From CAYTEO01 sp964436825 (lineage in GTDB: Bacteria > Krumholzibacteriota > Krumholzibacteriia > LZORAL124-64-63), in the NCBI GenBank assembly GCA_964436825.1, contig CAYTEO010000005.1, positions 20,616 to 84,615 of the forward strand: DNA of 64,000 bases, read 5' to 3'. The position numbers were made by a program, and so were the translations under genes. Below, piece after piece: positions 8,853 through 17,564 of this stretch (the stretch's first letter is position 1; every line of letters begins with the position of its first letter). A model generated the notes under the pieces. It worked only from the letters and a program-made list of their open reading frames with translations. It ran no database searches and was not told the DNA's origin.

Positions 8853-10339
8853 GGCCAGATCACCCCCAGCTCGTCCTGCAACAGGTGGCGCAGAATCGTG
8901 ACCCGTTCCCCGGGCTGGACGTACTCCAGCTGCAGGGCGACCGTCACGGCGCTGGCCGACGGCGCCAGGGCCGCCGACGGGTGGCGGACGACGACGTACG
9001 GCTCGTAGGGAGGACGCCGCGTCCGGCTCCAGAACAGGTAGTATTCCATGTGGTAGAGGGGGTCGCTGTCGACCAGGGGTTGCAGGCCGACCCCGGCGCT
9101 GACGGAGTTGACGAAGTGGAGGACCGGCAGCGGCGAGGTCTCGTCGACGGGGATGGCCGTCTTGTCGGACGGGATGTAGAAGGTGGGCTGGGTCGGCGTG
9201 CGGCCGATGCCCAGCACCTCGGTGACGAAGCTGGGCGGCAGTTGCTGGCTGCCACCGATGACCCCCGCGGAGACCAGCAGCAGGCGGCCGGGCACCTGCT
9301 CCGGTTCGGTCGGCTGGACGAACTCGGTGATGGCGTCGGCGGCGGCGATCAGCTTGGACGAGGTGCCGGCCGCCGTGTACCAGACGATGCCCTGGAACTG
9401 GCGGAAGGTCTCGGTCAGGATCCAGAGCCGGTCCGGCAGGCCGTCGTCCAGGTCGTAGAGGGACCAGCCGCCGGGGCCGAACAGGGAATCCATGGCGGCG
9501 TAATAGGCCGGGGCGTCGAAGGAACCCGGGAAGTCGTCCACCAGCAGGACGGGACCGACCGCCGGGAAGACCTCCCACTGCCAGGTGAAGCGGGCCGTGG
9601 CGTCGGCCTCGTCGCCCACCAGGATCGTCAGGGTCCGCAGTCCGGGCGTGCGGATGTCGTACAGGTCGATCTCGAACAGCCCCTGGGCGGGATCGTCAAG
9701 GGCCTTGCGGACCGGCCGGTCGTTGGGATCGGCCCCGGGCGACCCGAAGGGGACGGGGGCGAGGGTCGTGTCGGCGGTGTCCAGGTAGTAGACGACCGAG
9801 TCGTCCATCGTCTCCTGGCCGTCCAGGTCCAGGGCGAAGCAACGGAAGTCGGCGGCCCGGTAGCTCCAGCGCAGGGTGTCGTAGTCGGAGACGAAGTTGA
9901 TGACCGGCGGGAAGTTCCGCAGGGGAATGAACTGGCTGACCGTGTCGCTGACGGCGCCCCGGTCGTCCACGCAGGCGACCCGGATCAGGGCCATGGCCCG
10001 GCCCTGGTCGTCGGTCGTGAAGGTCATCGTCGTGTCGGTGCGGGTCGTCGTGTCCCACGGCGCCGCCGCGCCCGCCTGCGTCTCGATGGAGACGTAGTAG
10101 GCGACGACGAACCCGTCCTCGTCGCTGCCGCTCCAGTGGAAGGTGCGCCGGAAGTAGCTGGTGGCGTTCAGGCTGTCGCCCGCCGTCGGGGCGACGAAGA
10201 TCCGCGCCACCGGCCGGTGGTTGGGAACGCTCGCGGGATCGAACGGGTCGTTGGTGCAGCCGCCTGCCCAGACCACGGCGAACACGACAGGCAGGACGGC
10301 GGCCAGGACCAGGGAACGGATGTCGCTGCGGCGGCTCAC
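8849..10339 (-). CDS. Putative secreted lipoprotein, beta-sandwich rich, function unknown
   Basis: The GTG start at 10339 overlaps the upstream TGA (GTGA) and gives VSRRSDIRSLVLAAVLPVV followed by WAGGC, a plausible lipobox with Cys near residue 25. The 496-residue product begins with an Ig/fibronectin-like region (RPVARIFVAPTAGD, HWSGSDEDGFVVAYYVSIE) and then a globular part with VLLVDDFPG and YYAAMDSLFG, which resembles the start of gingipain-like or DUF4350-like Rossmann segments. I cannot assign a family. The context between a T9SS-like secreted protein and a TonB receptor suggests a surface or periplasmic role. Confidence 0.7.
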   Translation of the reverse strand: MSRRSDIRSLVLAAVLPVVFAVVWAGGCTNDPFDPASVPNHRPVARIFVAPTAGDSLNATSYFRRTFHWSGSDEDGFVVAYYVSIETQAGAAAPWDTTTRTDTTMTFTTDDQGRAMALIRVACVDDRGAVSDTVSQFIPLRNFPPVINFVSDYDTLRWSYRAADFRCFALDLDGQETMDDSVVYYLDTADTTLAPVPFGSPGADPNDRPVRKALDDPAQGLFEIDLYDIRTPGLRTLTILVGDEADATARFTWQWEVFPAVGPVLLVDDFPGSFDAPAYYAAMDSLFGPGGWSLYDLDDGLPDRLWILTETFRQFQGIVWYTAAGTSSKLIAAADAITEFVQPTEPEQVPGRLLLVSAGVIGGSQQLPPSFVTEVLGIGRTPTQPTFYIPSDKTAIPVDETSPLPVLHFVNSVSAGVGLQPLVDSDPLYHMEYYLFWSRTRRPPYEPYVVVRHPSAALAPSASAVTVALQLEYVQPGERVTILRHLLQDELGVIWP

Positions 10340-12306
10340 TTGACGATCACCAGCTTTCCGCGCTGCCGCTCGCCGGTCGCCAGGTCCTCCACGACGTAGA
10401 TGTAGAGACCCGAGGCGATGGCCCGCACAGGCTCGCTGAGGATGTCCCACGGCTCCATGCCGCTGGTGGCGTCGTCGTGGTAGAGGGTCCTGACCAGGTC
10501 GCCCGCCAGGTTGAAGACCTCGATGCGGCTGCGCGGCGGCAGGCCGGTGAACCAGATCTTCCGCCCCAGCTCCGGCTCGCCGTGACGGGCGTCGAACAGC
10601 GATCCCGCCCGGTACGGGTTGGGGAAGACGCCGATCCGCCACTCGCGGCCGGGCTCGGCCGGCGCGGGGCCGGGGTGGACCAGCACGGCGTTCTCGTTGA
10701 AGCCGCTCTGGAACGACGGCAGGCCCGCCTCCAGGTCGGGGGCCGAGAAGGAGACGACCGAGTACCAGTAGGGGAAGCCGTCCAGCAACGGGCCGTCGGC
10801 GAAGCGGCGGTTCCCGTTCTCGTCCAGGGGCGGCAGGCCCGTGTCGAAGCCGATCCCGTCGATCTTGTCGAACTCGGCGACGAGCGTCGCCTGGGCGTAG
10901 GGATCACCGCTGAAGCTCTCGCCCTGGTAGCGGTAGATGCGATAGCCCTGGAAGTCGGGCCGGCCGGTGATGACACTGATGTGGTGCTCCGGGGAACGCC
11001 GCGGGTCGTCGACCGGCAGCGGGACGGGCTCGCCCTGGTCGTCGTACGTGATCGAGTCCCCGGGCGCCCAGGTCAGGATGGCCGTGTTGTTGTCCACCAC
11101 CACGGACAGCCGCGGAGAGGGGGGGCCGGTGGGGATGGAGAAGCCGCGGTCGTAGGCCACCTGGGCCACCTTGGAGTTGGCCAGCAGTCCCAGCGAATCG
11201 GGGCCGCAGACGACGGCGAAGGTCACCTCGATCGTGTCGTTCGGCGCCAGGTGGGGGAACGGTCCCGTGCTGAGGATGGCGACCCAGTCCGACGGGATGG
11301 AGTAGTCCTCCCCCTCCTGCGTCTGCCCCACGTCGAAGTCGCCGTTGGACATGATCTGGTACTTGCCCGGCATCACCTCGCCGGAGACCTCGTCCAGGTA
11401 GGTGTCGTCCTGGGCGGGAACGCCGCGGAAACGCCAGGCGTTGTAGGAGACCGGCGGCTGCCCCTCCGGCGGCACGACGGCCGGGCTGGTCCCCAGCAAC
11501 CGGGCGCCGATCCAGGAGGTGGCCATCCCGTCGTCGCCGTCGTCGTCGTGCTCGTACATCATCCAGATGCCGGGATCGTCGGCCACGTCGCCCGGCCGCC
11601 AGGCGCCGTTGACGTCGTCGTACCAGTTCCAGGGCGTTCCCTGGGCCGAGTCGTAGGGGTTGTTGATCAGGGTGTTGCCGACGGTCGTGTCGTTCCAGTA
11701 GCCGACGTAGACGTTGCGCAGCTCGCTGCCGGAGATGTTGATGATCCGGTAGTCCAGGATGACGAAGTCGTCGGCGTAGGGACTGCCCCAGTCCAGCACC
11801 CTCAGGACGACCTTGATCCCCAGCGGCACGTGGTTGCCCGACTCCACGTGGGCGTAGTCGTCGAAGACGCACTCGATGTGCTGGGTGGCCAGGGCCGCCG
11901 GGTTGTAGTCGTCGCTGTTCTGGCTGTTGGACCAGACCAGGACGGGATCGTCGGTGTCCTGGAACTCGCGGATCTCGTCGCCGGCCACCAGGTTCGACGC
12001 GTCCTGGGCTCCGGTGGAGACGTGGATCGTTCCGTCGGCCGTCTCCGCCCCGACCCACAGTCCCGCCAGGAAGAGGTGCTCGACGTGGCTGCTGATGGGG
12101 TACTCGCAGGACGGCTGGTTGGGGTTGGACAGGCCGTTGCCCACGTAACCCAGGTTCGTGATGGCCATGCCCACGATCCCGGCGCTGGTGACCATGTCCT
12201 TGCGGGGGATGGCACCGGCGGGGACCGTGCTGCCGGCCAGGACGGCGAGCACGAGCAGCCCCGTGACCGGGGCGATGGAACAGCGACGGCGCGGACTCGC
12301 GAGCAA
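10336..12306 (-). CDS. Secreted protein with FlgD/T9SS-like C-terminal sorting domain
   Basis: The start is TTG 12306: GGAGG lies six bases upstream and the TTG immediately precedes a good signal peptide (SIAPVTGLLVLAVLAGSTVPAGA). No ATG in frame fits as well. The mature part is beta-rich and lacks recognised catalytic motifs. The last 90 residues carry VFPNPYRAGSLFDAR, IEVFNLAGDLVRTLYHD and GLYIYVVEDLATG, then GKLVIVK, the pattern of FlgD-Ig / Por secretion-tail domains (FPNP, GDLVRTL, SGxYxY, KLVIxK). It is the first gene of the operon and probably a type IX-style substrate, consistent with the PorV-like gene downstream. Confidence 0.8.
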   Translation of the reverse strand: MLASPRRRCSIAPVTGLLVLAVLAGSTVPAGAIPRKDMVTSAGIVGMAITNLGYVGNGLSNPNQPSCEYPISSHVEHLFLAGLWVGAETADGTIHVSTGAQDASNLVAGDEIREFQDTDDPVLVWSNSQNSDDYNPAALATQHIECVFDDYAHVESGNHVPLGIKVVLRVLDWGSPYADDFVILDYRIINISGSELRNVYVGYWNDTTVGNTLINNPYDSAQGTPWNWYDDVNGAWRPGDVADDPGIWMMYEHDDDGDDGMATSWIGARLLGTSPAVVPPEGQPPVSYNAWRFRGVPAQDDTYLDEVSGEVMPGKYQIMSNGDFDVGQTQEGEDYSIPSDWVAILSTGPFPHLAPNDTIEVTFAVVCGPDSLGLLANSKVAQVAYDRGFSIPTGPPSPRLSVVVDNNTAILTWAPGDSITYDDQGEPVPLPVDDPRRSPEHHISVITGRPDFQGYRIYRYQGESFSGDPYAQATLVAEFDKIDGIGFDTGLPPLDENGNRRFADGPLLDGFPYWYSVVSFSAPDLEAGLPSFQSGFNENAVLVHPGPAPAEPGREWRIGVFPNPYRAGSLFDARHGEPELGRKIWFTGLPPRSRIEVFNLAGDLVRTLYHDDATSGMEPWDILSEPVRAIASGLYIYVVEDLATGERQRGKLVIVK

Positions 12307-12386
12307 GGCGGGCCTCCACGGGCGACCAGACAGTGATCCAGTCCCACCGGGCGACGATCGAGGGACGGCGGGAGGAGTGGAGGAGA

Positions 12387-12416
12387 AAGGTAGCCGCGGA
12401 CCGGCCGATTTGTCAA
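12387..12416 (-). promoter_or_regulatory. Sigma-70-type promoter for the nine-gene minus-strand operon
   Basis: A perfect -35 TTGACA (12411-12416) and a weak -10 TACCTT (12387-12392) with 18-base spacing lie about 80 bases upstream of TTG 12306 and just after the terminator of the preceding gene. The -35 is convincing; the -10 is poor. Confidence 0.5.
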
Positions 12417-12439
12417 TCCTCCCCCGTCCCGGGAAGGCG

Positions 12440-12474
12440 AAAAAAGCGTGACCTCCCAGCAGGGAGGCCACGCT
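12440..12474 (-). terminator. Rho-independent terminator of the gene ending at 12499
   Basis: On the minus strand AGCGTG-G-CCTCCC pairs with GGGAGG-T-CACGCT (13 positions including one G-T wobble) around a TGCT loop and is followed by a run of six T. A textbook intrinsic terminator. Confidence 0.92.
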
Positions 12475-12498
12475 GCCACGTCGTCCCGAGGCGACGAT

Positions 12499-13122
12499 CT
12501 ACCGGAACAGTTCCTTGACCTGGCCCCAGGTCGTGGCCTCGTCGGCCACCGGGTTCATGTTCGGGAAGATGATCTGGGCGTAGTCGGGAGCGGTGACCGT
12601 CACGTCGTCGACCCAGTAGTCGACGGCGTCGGTGGCGCTGTACATCCGGAACTCCAGCACGAAGGCCTCGTGCGTGGGATCACTGCCGTCGAACGTCCAG
12701 GTGAAGCTCTGCTCCTCCCAGCCGATGCCGGTGCTGTAGTCGTAGTTGCCGCTGGCGGAGCCGGTGTAGCTGTTGATGTCGTCACTGGTCGTGTAGTGGC
12801 CCCAGATGCGGGAGCTCGGCGAGGCGGCCTCGGTGATGTCGTAGGTCCAGAAACTGCAGGTGATCTCGTCGCCGTCCTGCAGGCCGCCGATCCAGACCAG
12901 GAAGACCTGGGGAGTCCCGCCCAGGGGATCCTCGGTCATGTGCAGGGCGTAGGTTCCGGTGTGGACGATGTCGGTCACGACTTCCTGGATACCGACGTTG
13001 CCGTAGGTCCCCAGGGAGGTGGCCGCGCCGTCCTCCCAGCCGTAGGTCACGGTCTGCTGGGCGAAGGCCAGTCCGGCGATCGCCAGCACGGAGAGCAGGG
13101 TCAGCAGCATGCGCTTGCTCAT
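12499..13122 (-). CDS. Secreted beta-sandwich protein with C-terminal WGxxKxxFR tag
   Basis: ATG 13122 gives MSKRMLLTLLSVLAIAGLAF, then AQQ, a clear signal peptide cleaved near residue 21. The 207-residue product has a carbohydrate-binding or LamG-like look (GWEDGAATSLGTYGNV, YALHMTEDPLGG, FVLEFRMYSATDAVDYWVDDV), as in proteins that wrap a single beta-sandwich. The exact C-terminus is DEATTWGQVKELFR. That tail recurs in four other secreted proteins of this window (genes ending at 26178, 48902, 61372 and 62307) and is discussed as a possible sorting signal. The gene is monocistronic, with its own promoter and a strong terminator. No enzymatic motif is visible. Confidence 0.8.
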   Translation of the reverse strand: MSKRMLLTLLSVLAIAGLAFAQQTVTYGWEDGAATSLGTYGNVGIQEVVTDIVHTGTYALHMTEDPLGGTPQVFLVWIGGLQDGDEITCSFWTYDITEAASPSSRIWGHYTTSDDINSYTGSASGNYDYSTGIGWEEQSFTWTFDGSDPTHEAFVLEFRMYSATDAVDYWVDDVTVTAPDYAQIIFPNMNPVADEATTWGQVKELFR

Positions 13123-13241
13123 AGGGAATCCCCCTCTTGTGGGAATGAACCAGTTGACAAGGCGGACAGATCCGCCGCGACACTCGCAGGAGGCCCGGGG
13201 CACCACCAGCTCGGGGGGAACGCCCCGTTCCAACATGCAAA

Positions 13242-13270
13242 AGCATAGCACAACGGGCACGGGCCTTCAA
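13242..13270 (-). promoter_or_regulatory. Sigma-70-type promoter of the secreted beta-sandwich gene
   Basis: -35 TTGAAG (13265-13270), 17-base spacer, -10 TATGCT (13242-13247), about 120 bases upstream of ATG 13122. Both boxes match consensus at four of six positions with ideal spacing. Confidence 0.6.
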
Positions 13271-13330
13271 CACGAACTCGAATGATTCAGGAAATAATCA
13301 CAGCATCCGACGGGACCGGTCCCGCTCTCC

Positions 13331-13366
13331 AGAAAGAAGCCGGCAGGACCGGGAAGTCCTGCCGGC
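13331..13366 (-). terminator. Intrinsic terminator of the formylglycine-enzyme-like gene
   Basis: An 11-bp perfect stem GCCGGCAGGAC / GTCCTGCCGGC with a six-base loop, followed on the minus strand by TTCTTTCT. It lies 31 bases after the stop at 13398. Confidence 0.88.
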
Positions 13367-13397
13367 AGAGCGTGTGACGGAGCGGGCCCGGCCGCGA

Positions 13398-15275
13398 TCA
13401 ATCGACCGTCCGGACGATGCGGAAGCCGGCATAGCGACCCTTGTCGGGGTTGCTCCGCGCGGCCGAACGGCAGTAGGCGGGCGTCGAGGCGAACCCACCG
13501 CCGCGCAGCATGTGGTCCGTACCGCTGGGCGGCCCCACCGGGTCGACGACCGTACAGGCCAGCTCGGCCGAGGTGCTGAGCTGGAAGATCGTCGGCACCG
13601 GGGACATCTCGTAGTCCAGCACCCTGTCCCGTCCGAAGATGCTGGTATCGGCGTCCTGGAAGACGATATCGTCCAGCCAGATGTTCTCGCCGCCGATGAT
13701 CAACTCCTGCACGTCGCCGACGAGGGTCAACGTTCCCGCCAGCCCCGTCCCGATGTCGTCCTCGACGACGGACAGGTCGAGCTGCAGGGTCACGCCCGGA
13801 GCGATCTCGGCCGGGGCATCCGCCAGCGGGCCCCGGTAGAGCGGCGCGCCGTTGACGCCGATGTTGACCAGGTCACCGAAGTCCACCACCGCCGCCGTCA
13901 GCCCGGACAGGGTCAGGCCCAGGTCCGAGACGTCCAGCTCGAGGACGCGGCCGAGGATCTGGATGGCATGGGAGGAACCGGCATACGGCTGCGCGTTGCC
14001 GACCACGACGCTCCCCTCGACCACCGGGCTGCCGTCGACCTGCTGGAGCTGGCCGACGGTCTGGGTCACCCGATCATAGTGGGGCGTGACCCAGTCCCAG
14101 ACCCACTCCCAGACGTTCCCGTGCATGTCGTAGAGGCCCCAGCCGTTGGGACTGAGAGTGGCCACCTCGTGCGGCACCTGCATGGAGTTGTCGCAGTACC
14201 AGCCCATGGTGTCCAGGTGCGTCTCCTGGTAGCAGCTGGCCGAGAAGAGATCGATGTCACCGCTGGCGAAGCTCGTCACGGTCCCGGCCCGGCAGGCGTA
14301 CTCCCACTCGGCCTCCGTCGGCAGGCGATAGCCGTCGGCCGCGGGGTCCCAGGTGACCGAGGTGCCGCTGATGGTGTAGGCGGGGGTCAGGCCCTCCAGC
14401 TCGGAGAGAGTGTTGCAGAACTGGACGGCCTCCAGCCAGGTCACCGACTCCACGGGGTGCCGGGGACAACTCGCGCAGTAATCGCCGTAGGCGCTGGGGT
14501 TGTAGCCCATGACCCGCTCGAACTGGGCCCAGTTGATCTCCGTCACCGACATCTCGAACGCCCGGGTCAGCCGCACGAGATGGCGCGGGTACTCGTTGGC
14601 CTGGGCCCCGTCGGCGCCGACCGAGCTGCCCATCTGGAACTCGCCGGCGGGGATCGTGACGAACCGGATCTGGGAGGCCTCCTGGGAGACGTATTGCCCC
14701 AGGAAGACGATCCCCTCGTCCTCGGCCAGCTCCTTGGTCTCGTCCAGGGGCGCGGCGAAACCGTCCACCTCGCCCCAGGAGATCGAGTAGGTACCCGGAT
14801 CCATGTCGTTGAATGTCAGGTCACCGTTGCCGCTCTGGGTGAACCCGTCGGGCCCGGTCAGGGTCCAGGGCGCCTGGAGGGAATCGGGACTGGTGTCGAT
14901 GATGATCTGCCCGGCCGAGACGTTGCCGGCGGTGGGACGGTAGGTGGCGTTGAAGGTGACGACCGCCCCCGCGCCCAGGCGCTTGATCTGGATGCTGTCG
15001 GGGGGCGTGATCCAGCCGGCCTCGTCGTGCCACTGGATCGTGTAGTCGCCCGGTGTCATGTCCACCAGGAGGGTATCGCCCTCTCCGGCCAGCTGCGTCC
15101 CGCCGGCCCCGGTCAGCGACCAGGGGAAGTCGAGCGTGTTGGGCTCGGCATTGATCATGATCGAGCCGTTGCTCGTCAATCCCGTCGGTGTGCTGTCGTC
15201 GTTGCAGCCGAACACGAACAGCAGCCCTGCCGCCAGAACGAGCAACAGACCTCCGGACACGACAGATCCACGCAT
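13398..15275 (-). CDS. Lipoprotein with PEGA-like repeats and a split formylglycine-generating-enzyme (SUMF1) domain
   Basis: ATG 15275 yields a 625-residue lipoprotein (LLFVFGC, lipidated Cys near 24). Two similar beta-domains (about 38-112 and 122-196; each with PGDYTI/PGTYSI and PPD or APLDE) resemble PEGA/DUF domains. The SUMF1/FGE-like fold starts near 204 (FVTIPAGEFQMGSS) and continues with YRLPTEAEWEYACR (316-329) and GLYDMHGNVWEWVWDW. It is then interrupted by about 170 residues (about 402-575) of beta-rich sequence before resuming as VGPPSGTDHMLRGGGFAS and CRSAARSNPDKGRYAGFRIVR. Cys602 is retained but a second active-site Cys of the true enzyme is not obvious, so it may be a non-catalytic FGE-like binding fold. 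Confidence 0.82.
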   Translation of the reverse strand: MRGSVVSGGLLLVLAAGLLFVFGCNDDSTPTGLTSNGSIMINAEPNTLDFPWSLTGAGGTQLAGEGDTLLVDMTPGDYTIQWHDEAGWITPPDSIQIKRLGAGAVVTFNATYRPTAGNVSAGQIIIDTSPDSLQAPWTLTGPDGFTQSGNGDLTFNDMDPGTYSISWGEVDGFAAPLDETKELAEDEGIVFLGQYVSQEASQIRFVTIPAGEFQMGSSVGADGAQANEYPRHLVRLTRAFEMSVTEINWAQFERVMGYNPSAYGDYCASCPRHPVESVTWLEAVQFCNTLSELEGLTPAYTISGTSVTWDPAADGYRLPTEAEWEYACRAGTVTSFASGDIDLFSASCYQETHLDTMGWYCDNSMQVPHEVATLSPNGWGLYDMHGNVWEWVWDWVTPHYDRVTQTVGQLQQVDGSPVVEGSVVVGNAQPYAGSSHAIQILGRVLELDVSDLGLTLSGLTAAVVDFGDLVNIGVNGAPLYRGPLADAPAEIAPGVTLQLDLSVVEDDIGTGLAGTLTLVGDVQELIIGGENIWLDDIVFQDADTSIFGRDRVLDYEMSPVPTIFQLSTSAELACTVVDPVGPPSGTDHMLRGGGFASTPAYCRSAARSNPDKGRYAGFRIVRTVD

Positions 15276-15522
15276 GTGCGTTCTCCTGTGGTGGGTTTCG
15301 ACCGGCGTCAAGATGCGCCCAGCAGGGCGCACCTCGGTTGAAAATACTACATCCGATCAAGGCGCGCCAGTCCGCTGTGCGTGGAACGGGGACGTCGCCC
15401 GCCCGGCCGGGCGGACGGCCGCGACAGGGGCCGACGACCCGATCCGGGCTACAGGTTCAGCACCGACGGCCGATCCCCGTGGCGGACGGACCGTTCCGAC
15501 AGATGCAGACGGAGAACGTGGG

Positions 15523-16095
15523 ATGTCGCTGAGCGTGATGTTCTGGACCATCGTCATGGGGGCCGCCGCCGTCGCCGCCTGGGGCATCTGGTCCCACCGG
15601 CGCCGGACGCCCCGCTACCCGCGCTGCGGCACGGTGATGGTCGACGTGCCCCGCAAGTGGAGCCGACCGGTGGAGATCCCCAGTTTCACCGACCCCGAGG
15701 TCGTCTACGTCGTCAATCCCCACCGCATGACCTGCACCTGCGAGGAATTCCAGCGCCGGCGGCACGCCAAGTGGGGATCCATCGACCGGATGTGCGACCA
15801 CATCGCCAGGGCCCTGGTCCAGATCGGCGCCGTCAAGCATGGCCTGCTGACCTGCATCCTGTTGAACCGCTCGCCCCGGCGCTGCTACCACTCCGTCGGC
15901 CGCCACCTGGTGTTCGCCTTCGAGCCTGGGGATCGCTGGATCGACATCTACACCTACGACGACAGCGAGGACGGCCACCGGATGGGCCGCTTCCAGCGCT
16001 ACGGTTACCACCTCGACGACCAGCGCTGGTCCCGCCGCAAGCGCCCCCCCAACCGCGACGAGGTCCTCAGGCAGATCCGGCGCCTGTTCAGGTGA
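15523..16095 (+). CDS. Membrane-anchored SWIM zinc-finger protein
   Basis: ATG 15523 has GGAG ten bases upstream and gives a 190-residue product. The N-terminal MSLSVMFWTIVMGAAAVAAW forms one membrane helix, followed by a basic RRRTPRYPRC stretch. The segment CTCEEFQRRR, then MCDHIAR some 20 residues later, is the CxCx(n)CxH zinc site of SWIM domains. The rest is polar with WIDIYTYDDSEDGHR and a basic C-terminus. SWIM domains bind DNA or proteins; pairing one with a membrane anchor is unusual. It is divergent from the FGE-like gene and its stop is three bases from the stop of the convergent peptidase gene. The function is unknown. Confidence 0.72.
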   Translation: MSLSVMFWTIVMGAAAVAAWGIWSHRRRTPRYPRCGTVMVDVPRKWSRPVEIPSFTDPEVVYVVNPHRMTCTCEEFQRRRHAKWGSIDRMCDHIARALVQIGAVKHGLLTCILLNRSPRRCYHSVGRHLVFAFEPGDRWIDIYTYDDSEDGHRMGRFQRYGYHLDDQRWSRRKRPPNRDEVLRQIRRLFR

Positions 16096-16098
16096 GGC

Positions 16099-17526
16099 TC
16101 AGGATCCCTCCGGCGACGGGCCCGGCGTCGGCTGGCGCTGCTCCCTGGCCTGCTGCATGAACAGCTCGATGTCGTCGGCCGTCTTGGGAATGGGCGTTCC
16201 CAGGACCCGGCAGCCGTCCTCGGTGACCAGGATGTCGTCCTCGATGCGGATCCCCCCGAAGTCGCGGTACTTTTCCACGGCGGCGTAGTCGATGAACGCC
16301 TCGTGGCGCCGCTGCGCGCGCCAGGCGTCGATCAGGGCGGGAATGAAGTAGCAGCCCGGCTCGACGGTCAGGACGAACCCCGGCCGCAGCTCCTTGGCCA
16401 GCCTCAGGTAGTTCAGCCCGAACTGGTCGGAGCGGGTCTCCCCCTCGGCGTAGCCCACCGCGTCACCCAGGTTCTCCATGTCGTGGACGTCCAGGCCGAG
16501 CATGTGACCCAGGCCGTGGGGGAAGAACAGGGCATGGGCGCCGCAGGCGACCGCCTCGTCGATGTCGCCGCGCATCAGCCCGACGTCGCGCAGGCCCTCG
16601 GCCAGGGTGCGGGCCGCGGCCAGGTGCAGGGCGCGGTTCGTCACGCCCGGAGCCGCCATGTCGATCGCCGTCTGCTGGGCGCGCAGGACGACCTCGTAGA
16701 TCCCGCGCTGGCGCGGCGAGTAGACGCCGCTGACGGGGATCGTCCTGGTGATGTCGCTGCAGTAGCCGCGTGGGGACTCGACGCCGCTGTCCAGCAACAG
16801 GAGCTGGCCCTCCTGCAGCGTGCGGTCCCGGCGGGTGCAGTGGAGGATCTCCCCGTGGACGGTGACGATGGGCGGGAAAGCCTGGGGCAGGTCCTCCATC
16901 AGGGCCACGCCCTGCATCATCCCCGCCACCCGGGCCTCGGTCAGCCCGGGGCCGGCGACGCTCATCGCCGCGCGATACATCAAGGCGCTGCAGCCCAGGG
17001 CGTACTCGATCTCGGCCACCTCGGCGGCCGACTTGATCTCCCGCTGGGCGACGACGGCCCGGATCAGCTCCCCCGACGCCCCCTCGGCCACGGCGGCGGG
17101 CGGTGTCGAGAGCCAGGCCGCCAGCTGGAGAACGGTGCTCGCCCGGTAGGGCGGCAGGTAGTGGATCCGCTGGCCCGCCGCCGCGGCGTCGGCCAGGATC
17201 CCGGCCAGGGCCTCGCGGCGTTCCCAGCGGTCGATCCCCGCCGCCGCGGCGGACTCCCCGGGTCCGGGCAGCCTGCCGCTCCAGACGATATCGTCGGGGT
17301 CCTGGGGATCCCCGAACAGGATCTCCGTCCCGTCGGCCGTCAGCACCAGGACCAGCCCGGGAGTCACGCACCCCGTGTAGTAGAGAAAGGTCGAATCCTG
17401 TCGGAAGGGGTAGGTGTTGGCCGTGTAGTTGCGCGGGGCCTCTTCGTTGCCGGGCAGCAGGATCAGGCCGTCGGCGACGTTCTCGCGCAGGGCCCGGCGG
17501 CGGGCCCGATAGGTAGCGGTTTCCAT
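16099..17526 (-). CDS. pepP: Xaa-Pro aminopeptidase (M24B)
   Basis: Releases the N-terminal residue adjacent to proline; cytosolic, dinuclear metal. The 475-residue product from ATG 17526 has the N-terminal aminopeptidase-P domain (RALRENVADGLILLPGNE, RQDSTFLYYTG) and the C-terminal pita-bread domain. The five metal ligands are visible as D in LLLDSGVE, D in YCSDITRT, H in FFPHGLGHMLG, E in LTVEPGCYF and E in GIRIEDD. The catalytic His in HGLGH is intact. It is convergent with the SWIM gene. It sits 38 bases downstream of the sucrose-phosphatase gene on the same strand, with a GC hairpin between them. Confidence 0.93.
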   Translation of the reverse strand: METATYRARRRALRENVADGLILLPGNEEAPRNYTANTYPFRQDSTFLYYTGCVTPGLVLVLTADGTEILFGDPQDPDDIVWSGRLPGPGESAAAAGIDRWERREALAGILADAAAAGQRIHYLPPYRASTVLQLAAWLSTPPAAVAEGASGELIRAVVAQREIKSAAEVAEIEYALGCSALMYRAAMSVAGPGLTEARVAGMMQGVALMEDLPQAFPPIVTVHGEILHCTRRDRTLQEGQLLLLDSGVESPRGYCSDITRTIPVSGVYSPRQRGIYEVVLRAQQTAIDMAAPGVTNRALHLAAARTLAEGLRDVGLMRGDIDEAVACGAHALFFPHGLGHMLGLDVHDMENLGDAVGYAEGETRSDQFGLNYLRLAKELRPGFVLTVEPGCYFIPALIDAWRAQRRHEAFIDYAAVEKYRDFGGIRIEDDILVTEDGCRVLGTPIPKTADDIELFMQQAREQRQPTPGPSPEGS

Positions 17527-17544
17527 CCTCTCGGTTTCCTCTCC

Positions 17545-17563
17545 GGCGGCCGGACCGGCCGCC
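17545..17563 (-). terminator. Short GC hairpin between sucrose-phosphatase and pepP
   Basis: GGCGGCCG / CGGCCGCC with a GAC loop directly after the phosphatase stop. There is no T-run, so termination may be partial and allow read-through into pepP. Confidence 0.35.
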
Positions 17564-17564
17564 C

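Noticed and set aside
8853..9578. N-terminal extension of the TonB-receptor frame
   Set aside because: The extension overlaps the upstream lipoprotein gene out of frame; the signal peptide begins at GTG 8852.
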